From assembly GCA_963543925.1 (NCBI GenBank), contig CAUUCP010000001.1:122542-186541 (forward strand): DNA of 64,000 bases. The letters run 5' to 3'. A program made the position numbers and the translations under genes. Positions 1 through 8,541 of the stretch are shown here, piece by piece. The notes beneath the pieces are model-generated. The model made no database searches. It was not told the origin of the DNA and saw nothing but the letters and a program-made list of their open reading frames with translations. Position 1 is the stretch's first letter. Every line of letters begins with the position of its first letter. The stretch is from Bacteroides_D sp963543925. Its GTDB lineage: Bacteria; Bacteroidota; Bacteroidia; Bacteroidales; CAJPTX01.

Positions 1-246
1 GAAAGCACGCGCTTGCTCGTAGAGTTCGTCAGTATTTTCTGCAGAGAAACTGATCAAGGGTTTTAGAATACGTAGTGCGGTGCGACAGTGGTAGTTTGCC
101 ATATAAAGAAGACGTAGATCTCCTTCGAAGCGCACCATACGACATTCTTGAGAAACATTTTGAGCTCCCAGCGCTCGTAATTCCTCCGCGAGCACGGGTT
201 CTAACCCCTGCAAAGTCTTTGCGATATAAACGTTCGCAGCCTCCAT
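1..246 (-). CDS. THUMP-domain RNA methyltransferase, RlmL/YpsC-like (partial, N-terminus only)
   Basis: The reverse strand reads from an ATG at 246 into the left edge without a stop, giving 82 N-terminal residues. They contain AKTLQGLEPVLAEELRALGA followed by VRFEGDL and RTALRILKP, the typical start of class I SAM-dependent rRNA methyltransferases with an N-terminal ferredoxin-like/THUMP region (RlmL/YpsC family, 23S rRNA guanine-N2 methylation). The catalytic domain lies outside the window, so the exact modification is inferred. The gene starts 17 bp after the stop of the DEAD-box helicase on the same strand and is probably co-transcribed with it, which would pair an RNA helicase with an rRNA-modifying enzyme. 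Confidence 0.8.
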   Translation of the reverse strand, partial: MEAANVYIAKTLQGLEPVLAEELRALGAQNVSQECRMVRFEGDLRLLYMANYHCRTALRILKPLISFSAENTDELYEQARAF

Positions 247-263
247 CTTTAGATAGATGAATG

Positions 264-1910
264 TTATTGTTTCTTTTTCTTATTCTTTCTTCTTACGATG
301 CCCTCTTCTGCGCCTTTTGAATTGCGATCCTTGGCTTTTGAGATCATCGGCTTCCCCGTTGTGGTAAATTCTTGCGAAAAGGCTGCCAAGAGCTGTTTTC
401 CTTTTTCGTAACTCACTGTCACAAAAGAGAATTCATCTAGGACAAGCACATCTTCCAAATCACGACTCCGGACGTGAGCAAAATCGCAAATAAACTCTGT
501 CAAGGTACGTGCAGTATAGCCATCACGCTTTCCACAAGCGATGAATAGACGTGTCGTCCCTCGATTTTCGACTTTGAAGCCTCGAATTTCTTGGTAGCTC
601 GTCACGTCCAAATCATTTTTATAAGCCATTCGGAAAAGCGATGCAAGAGCAACCTCTGGAGGATAGACTTGCAAAAGCTCCTGCGCAATATCGAGATAGT
701 CGTTGAATTGTTCGTTTTCTACCACCTCTCGCAATTCGTCTTTGAGTAGTTCTCGTTTTACCTCCACCACGTCTTGTGCATTGGGTAAGGTTTCCTTCCG
801 AATCTTGAACTTGATACTTTTTTGGAAGTATAGGAGCTTTCGGTATTCCGATGGACTTACAAATGTTATCGCAGTACCTTCTTTTCCCGCCCGTCCTGTC
901 CGTCCGACGCGATGTACATAAGACTCTGGATCCTGTGGGAGGCTATAATTTATCACATGGGTTAGGTCTGCAATATCTATTCCTCGTGCTGCGACATCCG
1001 TAGCTACAAGGATGTTTATCAAGCGTTTGCGGAATTTATTCAATGTCTTTTCTCGCTGCGTTTGAGTAATCTCCCCGTGTAACCCCTCGGCTGCATACCC
1101 ATTTTCTATAAGTCGAAAAGAGAGCTCGTCAACATCCGTACGAGTGCGACAGAAAACAAGTCCGTAAAAATCTGGTTCGATATCCACTATACGCGTGAGT
1201 GCATCGAACTTGTCGCTCTCCATAACCTCAAAGTAGATCTGGTCTGCCAGATGGGTAGGCTTTTGCTCCTTATCCACTTCAATGCGCTTAACATCGCGCA
1301 TAAATTTTTGAGAAAGAGCTACAATTTGCTCTGGCATGGTGGCTGAGAAGAGCAACATACGATGTTCAGAGGTCACCCGTGAGAGAATCTCTTCCACGTC
1401 TTCGATAAAGCCCATATTGAGCATCTCATCTGCCTCATCCAAGACACACCAAGCCACGTGCTCCAAATGTAGATCGCCACGCCTCAATAAATCTAAAATA
1501 CGACCTGGTGTGCCAACTACCAAATGAGCCCCACGCTTGAGACGACGTTGCTGTTCAGAAATAGATTGCCCCCCGTAAACAGTTAGAAGTTGAACCTTTT
1601 TTTCTCCTCGTAACGAGGAGATCTCCTCGGTCATTTGCACTGCAAGCTCGCGTGTTGGCGCAAGAATAAGAGCTTGTGGCATTAGCAAGGATGGATCTAA
1701 ACGTTCAAGAATTGGTAACCCAAAAGCTGCCGTTTTCCCAGTCCCAGTTTGTGCCTGTGCTATAACGTCGCAGCTCTCTTGCAGCAAAACTGGGATCGCC
1801 AAACGCTGTATAGGCGAAGGGCGTTCAAATCCTTTCGCTGAAATCGCCTCCAAGGAACTTTCTGATAACCCGAGGTCTGCAAACGTCTCTATATTTTCCT
1901 GTTCACTCAT
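264..1910 (-). CDS. DEAD-box ATP-dependent RNA helicase (DeaD/CsdA-like)
   Basis: A 548-residue RNA helicase. Visible motifs are a Q motif (GFERPSPIQ, 27-35), Walker A AQTGTGKT (53-60), PTRELA (85-90), DEAD (158-161), SAT (189-191) and HRVGRTGR (333-340), so both RecA-like lobes are complete. Residues about 452-518 (starting TTRLFIACGKRDGY) look like a DbpA/CsdA-type RNA-binding domain, and the C-terminus is very basic (KNKKKKQ). This layout fits the DeaD/CsdA group, which remodels rRNA and mRNA during ribosome assembly or cold adaptation; the exact substrate cannot be read from the sequence. It lies 56 bp downstream of the S41 protease and 17 bp upstream of the rRNA methyltransferase fragment. 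Confidence 0.93.
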   Translation of the reverse strand: MSEQENIETFADLGLSESSLEAISAKGFERPSPIQRLAIPVLLQESCDVIAQAQTGTGKTAAFGLPILERLDPSLLMPQALILAPTRELAVQMTEEISSLRGEKKVQLLTVYGGQSISEQQRRLKRGAHLVVGTPGRILDLLRRGDLHLEHVAWCVLDEADEMLNMGFIEDVEEILSRVTSEHRMLLFSATMPEQIVALSQKFMRDVKRIEVDKEQKPTHLADQIYFEVMESDKFDALTRIVDIEPDFYGLVFCRTRTDVDELSFRLIENGYAAEGLHGEITQTQREKTLNKFRKRLINILVATDVAARGIDIADLTHVINYSLPQDPESYVHRVGRTGRAGKEGTAITFVSPSEYRKLLYFQKSIKFKIRKETLPNAQDVVEVKRELLKDELREVVENEQFNDYLDIAQELLQVYPPEVALASLFRMAYKNDLDVTSYQEIRGFKVENRGTTRLFIACGKRDGYTARTLTEFICDFAHVRSRDLEDVLVLDEFSFVTVSYEKGKQLLAAFSQEFTTTGKPMISKAKDRNSKGAEEGIVRRKNKKKKQ

Positions 1911-1966
1911 TGATAGTAAGAAGTCCCAAAGGGACAGAGATTGAGAATTTCTTCTGTGTACTGTAG

Positions 1967-3613
1967 CTATTTATTTTCCAGAATGGGCTTACCCTTTTCC
2001 TCCCAGTGCTCCAATAAGTCGAGTGCACACTTCACCTCCTCGTCGCGGAGATGAAGCACCCTATGCATAGATTCGAAATTATAGAGAGAACGTGCTACAT
2101 ACACCTTAGCATACCAATTTAATTCAGAGAGATCCACCTCTGATAGTTTTCCCCCGTCCATAGTCGTTTTTTCTCCATTCTTTTCGGAAAAATTCACTAG
2201 CGAAGTTACCGCTGAAGCGGAGAGGCTAAAATCTCGTTTGTAGGTATCAAGATCAGGATACCTCTTAAGTAAAGAATCGCGATGTTCTGTCACATAATCC
2301 AAAACCCACTGCCCTACCAAACCGTGCCGCAAAAGCCTAGCTACATATTCCGAAGCAAAAACTGTGTCCAAGGGGATGAATATATCGGGCATTATCCCTC
2401 CTCCGCCATAAACAGTACGTCGCGTACGAAGGGTGGAGTATTTCAAACTATCTGGGAAATGGATACTATCCTTATGAAAGAGTTCTCCATTCTTATAGCG
2501 CGCGTAGAAGGTTTCACGATACTTATCCTTCTCACCCAGAGAGTACGGGGTTTGAATTAGACGGTTGCTAGGAGTATAATAACGAGCAATAGTAATACGA
2601 TACAACGAGCTATCTTGGAAGGCAAACTGGTTCTGCACCAGCCCTTTTCCAAAAGTACGTCGTCCGACAATAATCGCTCTATCCCAATCTTGTAATGCCC
2701 CCGAGACAATCTCACTTGAAGAAGCCGTATTTTCATCAACCAACACAACTAATGGGCTTTTCAAGAAGGCATTGCCCATATCGATGGCTTCGAAATCCTG
2801 ACGTCCTGTTCGACGCCCCTGCGCATAAACCACTTGTGTCCCCTTAGGTAAAAAAGCGCTTGCCATGAGAATGGCTCCTTGCATCAAGCCGCCTCCATTC
2901 CCACGCAAGTCTAAGATAAAAGAAGCCGCCCCCTCGGCATTCAGGCGCGCAAGAGCCATAATAAACTCCCTGATCGTCGGTTCTGCAAACCGGGTGACTC
3001 GCAAATAGCCGATTCCAGGACGAATTTGATAAGCTACATCCACACTATGAAGGGGGATCGAATCCCGAACCACCGTATATTGATAAACTTTTTTATCCCG
3101 TAAAACATCTAACACAACAGAAGTGCCACGCGGACCTCGAAGATATTTTGCAACCCGAGCATTGCTGAGTTTTATACTAGCGATGTTCTCCCCATTCACG
3201 GTTAAAAATTTATCCCCCGCACGAATTCCTACCTTTTCTGCAGGTGCGTTCGGAATGGCCGACATCACAACGAGCGTATCGCGCTGAATAGCAAACTCTA
3301 TTCCAACACCAAAGAAGTGCCCTGTAAGATCCGACATAGCCTCCTCACTCTGTTCCTTGGGAATATAATAAGAGTGAGGATCGAGTTCCTGTAGTAGAGC
3401 GGTTATTGCCTTATCTACAAGCTCTTTATTGTTAATAGAGTCTACGTAATAGAAACGAATTGTCCGTATTAACTCCGTGAGCTTCGCATCATTTGCCAGC
3501 TGAGTTGGCCAGAAAAAGTTTTGCGTAGGACGCTGAAGATGCAACCCCTGAGCCGAGAGTGCCATCGACACACAGACAAGAACGAAAAGAAAAAAGCACT
3601 TCAATCCCCGCAT
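1967..3613 (-). CDS. S41-family C-terminal processing peptidase
   Basis: A 548-residue periplasmic serine protease. Residues 1-22 form a signal peptide ending near ALSAQG. A helical N-terminal part (about 40-95) is followed by a PDZ domain (about 100-185, with GVGIEF and VGIRAGDKFLTVNGE) and the S41 catalytic domain. The Ser-Lys dyad is visible: NTASSSE, where the nucleophile is most likely Ser298, and FGKGLVQ with Lys323, 25 residues later as in Prc and D1 protease. The family trims C-termini of exported proteins after PDZ recognition; the targets here are unknown. The gene sits alone between guaA and the helicase, 34 bp downstream of guaA on the same strand. Confidence 0.93.
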   Translation of the reverse strand: MRGLKCFFLFVLVCVSMALSAQGLHLQRPTQNFFWPTQLANDAKLTELIRTIRFYYVDSINNKELVDKAITALLQELDPHSYYIPKEQSEEAMSDLTGHFFGVGIEFAIQRDTLVVMSAIPNAPAEKVGIRAGDKFLTVNGENIASIKLSNARVAKYLRGPRGTSVVLDVLRDKKVYQYTVVRDSIPLHSVDVAYQIRPGIGYLRVTRFAEPTIREFIMALARLNAEGAASFILDLRGNGGGLMQGAILMASAFLPKGTQVVYAQGRRTGRQDFEAIDMGNAFLKSPLVVLVDENTASSSEIVSGALQDWDRAIIVGRRTFGKGLVQNQFAFQDSSLYRITIARYYTPSNRLIQTPYSLGEKDKYRETFYARYKNGELFHKDSIHFPDSLKYSTLRTRRTVYGGGGIMPDIFIPLDTVFASEYVARLLRHGLVGQWVLDYVTEHRDSLLKRYPDLDTYKRDFSLSASAVTSLVNFSEKNGEKTTMDGGKLSEVDLSELNWYAKVYVARSLYNFESMHRVLHLRDEEVKCALDLLEHWEEKGKPILENK

Positions 3614-3647
3614 GAAATATAACGTTCAGATAGATAAAACCCTCTTG

Positions 3648-5189
3648 TTATTCCCACTCGATCGTAGCTGGTGGTTTGGAACTAACATCGTACACCACGC
3701 GATTGATACCACGCACGCTATTGATAATCTCGTTAGAGATTTTTGCCAAAATGGCATAGGGAAGCGGATACCAATCCGCAGTCATACCATCCACAGAGGT
3801 TACCGCACGCAAGGCTACAACACTCTCGTAAGTACGTTCGTCACCCATAACACCTACCGAGCGCACGGGGAGGAGGATCGCCCCTGCTTGCCAGATTTTA
3901 TCATAAAGTCCTGCCTCTCGCAATGTACCTGTATAGATAGCATCCGCTGCCTGAAGGAGTTTTACTCGCTCTGGAGTTACCTCACCTAAGATTCGAATAC
4001 CAAGCCCTGGTCCAGGAAAAGGATGACGCCCAAGAATTTCCTTTGGAACGCCTAATTCTGCTCCGACTCGTCGCACCTCGTCTTTGAAAAGTAGACGGAG
4101 CGGTTCTACCAATTGAAAGTTCATCTCTTTAGGCAAGCCGCCGACATTGTGATGCGATTTGATCGTCACACTCGGTCCCCCCAAAGCCACAGACTCTATA
4201 ACATCAGGATAAATAGTGCCCTGCCCTAACCACTTAACCCCTTTTAGGGAGGCTGCTGCTTTGTCAAACGTTTCTATAAAGACCCGTCCTATCGCCTTGC
4301 GCTTTGCTTCTGGGTCTGTAACCCCCGCCAAAGCGGTGTAAAAATCGTCCCGAGCATCTACTCCTACCACATGCAACCCCATACCTCGATAGGAGGCCAA
4401 CACCCCTTCATATTCCCCTTGTCTCAAAAGACCGTTGTCTACGAAGATACACGTCAATTGTTCCCCAACTGCCTTATGCAACAAAGCCGCGGCGACTGTA
4501 CTATCCACTCCCCCAGAAAGCCCCAATACGACCCGATCACTCCCCAACTTTAGACGTAAGTCTGCAACCGTTTGTTCTATAAAAGCTTTTGGAGTCCAGT
4601 CACAAGCAAAACCACAGATATCTACAAGATAGTTTCGTAAGAGTTCTTTCCCACACTGTGTGTGAGAGACCTCTGGGTGGAATTGTAATCCAAAAACGGA
4701 AGGCGAGGCTTGAAATGCTGCCACAGGGATATCGGTAGTCTGGGCGAGTACTTTCCACCCCGCTGGGAGACTCTCTATGCTATCGCCATGTGACATCCAA
4801 ACCGCCGACCGTTCGTCAACACCAGCAAAGAGTGGATTGGAAACAACACCCTGCAACAAAGCACGCCCATATTCCCGTTTTTGTGAACGCACGACACTCC
4901 CACCAAAATACGATGCAAGCAACTGCGCTCCATAACAAATCCCCAAAATCGGGTATTCAGCCACAAGCTCCTTGAGCTGCACCTCTGGCGCATTGACATC
5001 ATGGACAGAACAAGGACTACCTGAAAGAATAATCGCCTTCCACCCCTGCTCCCGTTGCGGGTGGAAATGATAAGGCTTGACCTCGCAATAGACACCAATC
5101 TCACGCACACGACGCGCTATCAACTGTGTATACTGCGAACCAAAGTCGAGTATCAATAGCTTCTCGTGTGCTCCTACTGTATTGTCCAT
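3648..5189 (-). CDS. guaA: GMP synthase (glutamine-hydrolysing)
   Basis: Converts XMP, glutamine and ATP to GMP, the last step of guanine nucleotide synthesis. Numbered from the ATG at 5189 (513 aa), the class I glutamine amidotransferase domain has nucleophile Cys85 (GICYGAQ) and triad partners His171 and Glu173 (FHPEVS). The ATP pyrophosphatase P-loop SGGVDS is at 225-230, and the C-terminal dimerisation domain ends in PPATIEWE, as expected for GuaA. The reading frame is open to an ATG at 5207, but a good -7 box ends at 5219, only 12 bp upstream of it, so the start at 5189 is preferred. The gene is monocistronic or leads the S41 protease. Confidence 0.95.
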   Translation of the reverse strand: MDNTVGAHEKLLILDFGSQYTQLIARRVREIGVYCEVKPYHFHPQREQGWKAIILSGSPCSVHDVNAPEVQLKELVAEYPILGICYGAQLLASYFGGSVVRSQKREYGRALLQGVVSNPLFAGVDERSAVWMSHGDSIESLPAGWKVLAQTTDIPVAAFQASPSVFGLQFHPEVSHTQCGKELLRNYLVDICGFACDWTPKAFIEQTVADLRLKLGSDRVVLGLSGGVDSTVAAALLHKAVGEQLTCIFVDNGLLRQGEYEGVLASYRGMGLHVVGVDARDDFYTALAGVTDPEAKRKAIGRVFIETFDKAAASLKGVKWLGQGTIYPDVIESVALGGPSVTIKSHHNVGGLPKEMNFQLVEPLRLLFKDEVRRVGAELGVPKEILGRHPFPGPGLGIRILGEVTPERVKLLQAADAIYTGTLREAGLYDKIWQAGAILLPVRSVGVMGDERTYESVVALRAVTSVDGMTADWYPLPYAILAKISNEIINSVRGINRVVYDVSSKPPATIEWE

Positions 5190-5218
5190 GTCGAGTATCA
5201 ATTTCAAATTCCAGCGTA

Positions 5219-5226
5219 CAAAAGTA
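5219..5226 (-). promoter_or_regulatory. Putative guaA promoter, -7 box TACTTTTG
   Basis: The reverse strand carries TACTTTTG, which matches the Bacteroidota -7 consensus TAnnTTTG. It lies 30 bp upstream of the preferred guaA start. No clear TTTG -33 element is visible at the usual spacing. Confidence 0.45.
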
Positions 5227-5270
5227 GATAAAATAGCCGTATTGGAGTATAAACGAATATCGTTCCTCGT

Positions 5271-5302
5271 AAAAAAGCGTCATCCCGCAAAGGACAACGC
5301 TT
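5271..5302 (-). terminator. Intrinsic terminator of the cytochrome bd operon
   Basis: On the reverse strand, AAGCGT and ACGCTT form the outer stem. An inner GTCC/GGAT pairing closes over a short loop, and the hairpin is followed directly by a run of T. It lies 36 bp after the stop of the 34-residue cyd-linked gene, in the correct orientation to end that operon before guaA. Confidence 0.7.
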
Positions 5303-5337
5303 CTATTTTCAATCACAATCACTTAGTATTGTGCATA

Positions 5338-5442
5338 TTATTTCTTCCCCTCTACCCGCTTGACAGCCCACTGTACCGCATAGTAACTCACGGCAATCAA
5401 GATCGGCCACATCAGTAATTCTAGTACTAACAACCCAAGCAT
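5338..5442 (-). CDS. 34-residue cyd-linked membrane protein (CydX-like position)
   Basis: A very small gene directly after cydB. The ATG at 5442 opens 34 codons starting MLGLLVLELLMWPILIA, with one hydrophobic helix over about residues 2-26 and a basic tail KRVEGKK. Its Shine-Dalgarno AGGAGA overlaps the end of cydB, so it is translationally tied to the oxidase. In Proteobacteria, small one-helix subunits (CydX/CydH type) follow cydAB and stabilise cytochrome bd. Size, topology and position match that role, but no sequence motif proves homology. An unrelated small membrane protein remains possible. Confidence 0.7.
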   Translation of the reverse strand: MLGLLVLELLMWPILIAVSYYAVQWAVKRVEGKK

Positions 5443-5454
5443 CTCTCTGTTCTC

Positions 5455-6621
5455 CTAATAAGCTTCTTGTTCTTCCTGTCCTTCCTGCGTATCAAACTCA
5501 GCGCTATCCATCTTCTTCTTATCCATTGCACGCCAAGCATACCAGATATAAGCAAGAACCAAAGGGATAAGCAAAGACACCACACTCATCGCCCCCAAAG
5601 TAAATGGACTCGAAGAGCTATTGTAAATCGTGAGCGAACTCTGAAGATCTGCCACAGAGGGGTAAAAGCTCGTATTGTTATATCCTACAGAAAGTAAAAG
5701 CGCAAGAACTGTCAATACTGTACCTATACCCGAAAACCAAATCCCCCTACGGGTACGATGCAACAAGGTTGCTCCTAACCCGAATAGGACGGACAGCACC
5801 CCGAGGAGGAAAATGACAAGCAAGAGCGGCATCTCTAGGAAATTCCTGAGATACTTATACGGTGCCAGATAAACCTGCGCAGGAGTCGTTGCATGATCCA
5901 CTGCAAATCCTTGGCTTAAGAAGATAGAAATGACAAAGGATAGGAAAAAGACCAAGAAGGGAATCGTATTGTAGAGCAAGTGTCTGTGTGCACGCTTCTG
6001 AATTGTTTCGTCGTTTATAAGGTTTATAAAATAAAGCAAGCCCAATAAACGAGCAAGGAAACAAACAGCAAGTCCCAACATCACATTCCGAGCATCAAGC
6101 ACGGCTTCCAAACCATGCCATGGATTATTCCAATAGGAAATAATCGGCTGATTGAGATTGGTCAACGCATTCAAATTGGCTGTGAAATCAGAACCTGTGA
6201 AGAACGTTGCCACAGCTGTGCCCAATAGGAATGTGCCCAAAAGCCCATTAAAAAAAAGGAAAAACTCAAACGTACGTCTCCCAAGTACATTCCGCGGCTT
6301 TGTACGAAACTCATAGGCTACGGCTTGTAAGACAAAAAGAAGCAAGATTGCAATCCAAACCCAATAGGCTCCGCCAAAACTCGTCGAATAAAACAATGGA
6401 AAAGATGCAAAAAAAGCTCCTCCAAAGGTTACTAACGTAGTGAAGGTAAACTCCCATTTACGCCCCATAGCATTGACCAACAGCAAACGCTCTCGCTCGT
6501 TCTTGGCTATCGTAAAAAGGAAAGTCTGACCACCCTGTACAAAAAGAAGGAACACTAACAACGCCCCAAGGAGAGAGACCAGAAACCACCAGTATTGTTG
6601 TAGAAATTCGTATGACATCAC
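5455..6621 (-). CDS. cydB: Cytochrome bd ubiquinol oxidase subunit II
   Basis: A 388-residue integral membrane protein, the non-haem partner of CydA in the high-affinity bd oxidase, which reduces oxygen to water with quinol electrons. It begins MMSYEFLQQYWWFLVSLLG with a first membrane span ending in QGGQ, and has about eight to nine hydrophobic segments spread along its length, as in the CydB family. The C-terminus is charged (MDKKKMDSAEFDTQEGQEEQ). It follows cydA by 18 bp and precedes the 34-residue membrane gene. In an anaerobe such as Porphyromonas this enzyme usually serves oxygen detoxification and microaerobic respiration. Confidence 0.93.
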   Translation of the reverse strand: MMSYEFLQQYWWFLVSLLGALLVFLLFVQGGQTFLFTIAKNERERLLLVNAMGRKWEFTFTTLVTFGGAFFASFPLFYSTSFGGAYWVWIAILLLFVLQAVAYEFRTKPRNVLGRRTFEFFLFFNGLLGTFLLGTAVATFFTGSDFTANLNALTNLNQPIISYWNNPWHGLEAVLDARNVMLGLAVCFLARLLGLLYFINLINDETIQKRAHRHLLYNTIPFLVFFLSFVISIFLSQGFAVDHATTPAQVYLAPYKYLRNFLEMPLLLVIFLLGVLSVLFGLGATLLHRTRRGIWFSGIGTVLTVLALLLSVGYNNTSFYPSVADLQSSLTIYNSSSSPFTLGAMSVVSLLIPLVLAYIWYAWRAMDKKKMDSAEFDTQEGQEEQEAY

Positions 6622-6639
6622 TGTATCTCCTTTGTCGGG

Positions 6640-8196
6640 TTAGTTTTCTTTCGGACCAAGCTTGATTTGTTTGAACATTATGCTCACCTCTGCACTCAAG
6701 AGGATGGTAAAGAGAATCGCAAAGATCGTAAACGTCACCTGCACTGCACTAGCATCTATGCGAGAAACAGCCGAAACCGTTGGCATTATATCTTGGATTA
6801 CCCACGGTTGACGACCCACCTCCGCCACTATCCATCCTGCTTGACTACAAATATAGACCAGAGGGATCATAATGATCGACGTGATAAGTAACCAACGACT
6901 CTTGAATTTCTGCTTCCAACTAAAATAAAGCACTACGATAAAGAAGACCATAAATAACCCTCCGAGCAGCACCATAATGTGAAAAGAGTAGAACGTCAGC
7001 GGCACATTCGGGATTAAGCTCTGAGTATCATTGAGGTAACCATAACCGAAATACTTGAAGTTCTTTTCTAATTCTGTTCTGGCGAGAGTCATCTCCTCGT
7101 TATTACCCGCTTCTCTCGCCTCGGTATAGCGACGCAACGCATTGATCGCCATGCGCCCCCTCTCTATCTTTTCCTGTGCAGAAGGTTCGCAAATTACCTC
7201 TCCCTTGAGATCCATATAGGAGTAACCACCATCTATTAAATCCTTTACGCCTGGAACAAAAGCATTCACATCATGATACCCTAACCAAGAAAGCACATGA
7301 GGGATCTCTACCTTGAAAAGAAAGTCGTCCTTATTATCCATTGGCTCTTTCGCTGGATTGAGTACTCCAAACGCCACCAACCCTGCACCACTCTTTCCCT
7401 GATACAGCCCTTCCATAGCAGCGAGTTTCATCGGTTGCTTCTGCGCTACTTGGTATGCTGACCCGTCACCCGTCACTATCACGACAATCAATGATATGAA
7501 ACCAAAAATGCTAGAGACCAATATACTGCGCCGCGCCATGAGCTCGTGACGTTTCTTCAGCAAAAACCACGCACTCACTCCTATCACAAAAATAGAGGCC
7601 AATACATAGCCAGACGTGATGGTATGTAAGAATTTATTGATAGCAACGGGAGAAAAAAGCACATCAAGAAAGCTTACCATCTCGTTACGAGCCGTATCGG
7701 GGTTAAATTGCATCCCAGCTGGGAATTGCATCCAACCATTAGCTACTAAAATCCAGAGTGCCGACAGGTTAGAGCCAATTGCTGTCAACCAAGTGGCCGT
7801 TAAATGGAATCGCTTACTCACCTTTTTCCATCCAAAGAACATGATGGCGATAAAGGTTGACTCCATAAAGAAGGCCATAATCCCCTCAATGGCAAGGGGA
7901 GCTCCGAAAATATCTCCGACAAACCAGGAATAGTTACTCCAGTTTGTCCCGAACTCAAATTCAAGAATCAATCCCGTAGCGACCCCAATAGCAAAGTTGA
8001 CTCCAAAGAGACGCATCCAGAACTTCGTAGCCTGTTTCCAATGCTCATCTCCTGTTCGCACATAAAGCGTTTCCATGAATGCGATGAGGAACGTAAGTCC
8101 CAACGTGAGCGGGACGAACATCCAGTGATACATGGCCGTTAGGGCAAACTGTGCCCGTGACCAATCCACTAAAGCAATATCGACTCCTTCTAACAT
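6640..8196 (-). CDS. cydA: Cytochrome bd ubiquinol oxidase subunit I
   Basis: A 518-residue haem-binding subunit of cytochrome bd. The N-terminus AQFALTAMYHWMFVPLTLG carries the conserved haem b595 axial His (His24 here, equivalent to E. coli His19). Also visible are the conserved EFEFGTNW segment, KFLHTITSGYV with the haem b558 His, and the family signature GRQPW near the C-terminus. The extracellular quinol-binding Q-loop region (about 250-380) is present, and the total length is close to E. coli CydA. It starts 1 bp after the DUF4492 gene, so the operon order is DUF4492, cydA, cydB, small membrane protein. Confidence 0.95.
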   Translation of the reverse strand: MLEGVDIALVDWSRAQFALTAMYHWMFVPLTLGLTFLIAFMETLYVRTGDEHWKQATKFWMRLFGVNFAIGVATGLILEFEFGTNWSNYSWFVGDIFGAPLAIEGIMAFFMESTFIAIMFFGWKKVSKRFHLTATWLTAIGSNLSALWILVANGWMQFPAGMQFNPDTARNEMVSFLDVLFSPVAINKFLHTITSGYVLASIFVIGVSAWFLLKKRHELMARRSILVSSIFGFISLIVVIVTGDGSAYQVAQKQPMKLAAMEGLYQGKSGAGLVAFGVLNPAKEPMDNKDDFLFKVEIPHVLSWLGYHDVNAFVPGVKDLIDGGYSYMDLKGEVICEPSAQEKIERGRMAINALRRYTEAREAGNNEEMTLARTELEKNFKYFGYGYLNDTQSLIPNVPLTFYSFHIMVLLGGLFMVFFIVVLYFSWKQKFKSRWLLITSIIMIPLVYICSQAGWIVAEVGRQPWVIQDIMPTVSAVSRIDASAVQVTFTIFAILFTILLSAEVSIMFKQIKLGPKEN

Positions 8197-8197
8197 G

Positions 8198-8449
8198 TTA
8201 CTTGTTTTGACGAGTTAGCTGCTGCAAAACATAGTCGCTTCGTTCTGTATTCGAAGCGAAATTTGAGTTGAGAAAGTTCGGAAAAAAGAAAACCCTTAAG
8301 ATAAGGAACATAATAAACAACTTCAGAAAAATCAGAAGCCACAAAGTGCGACCAAGCGTCATACCCCGAAAACCATCATAATAGAAGCGGAAGACCTGTA
8401 AGAAAAGGACTTGTAGACGCTTCGCAACACTACATGTTTTACTTTCCAT
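8198..8449 (-). CDS. DUF4492 membrane protein, first gene of the cyd operon
   Basis: An 83-residue protein with FRFYYDGFRGMTLGRTLW followed by a single strong hydrophobic segment (LIFLKLFIMFLILRVFFF, about 38-56). This is the DUF4492 signature found upstream of cydAB in Bacteroidota and some Campylobacterota. The function is not established; the fixed position suggests a role in assembly or stability of the bd oxidase. The ATG at 8449 lies only 3 bp from a well-formed promoter -7 box (8453-8460), which implies a leaderless or nearly leaderless message. The next in-frame Met (residue 30) would delete part of the conserved motif, so the first ATG is retained. Confidence 0.85.
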   Translation of the reverse strand: MESKTCSVAKRLQVLFLQVFRFYYDGFRGMTLGRTLWLLIFLKLFIMFLILRVFFFPNFLNSNFASNTERSDYVLQQLTRQNK

Positions 8450-8452
8450 TTA

Positions 8453-8482
8453 CAAAGTTATAAGGTTTTCGTAAACAACAAA
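8453..8482 (-). promoter_or_regulatory. cyd operon promoter (TTTG-N18-TAACTTTG)
   Basis: The reverse strand has TTTG (8482-8479), an 18-bp spacer and TAACTTTG (8460-8453), matching the Bacteroidota -33/-7 consensus. Transcription would begin at or within a few bases of the DUF4492 start codon. Confidence 0.6.
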
Positions 8483-8541
8483 CAAATGCACGCAAAGAAA
8501 TTATGTAACCGACTTTTTAGGGAAGAAAGAAAACCGTTTCT

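Noticed and set aside
75..260. 61-codon plus-strand frame at the left edge
   Set aside because: It is antisense to the RNA methyltransferase N-terminus, which has recognisable family sequence.
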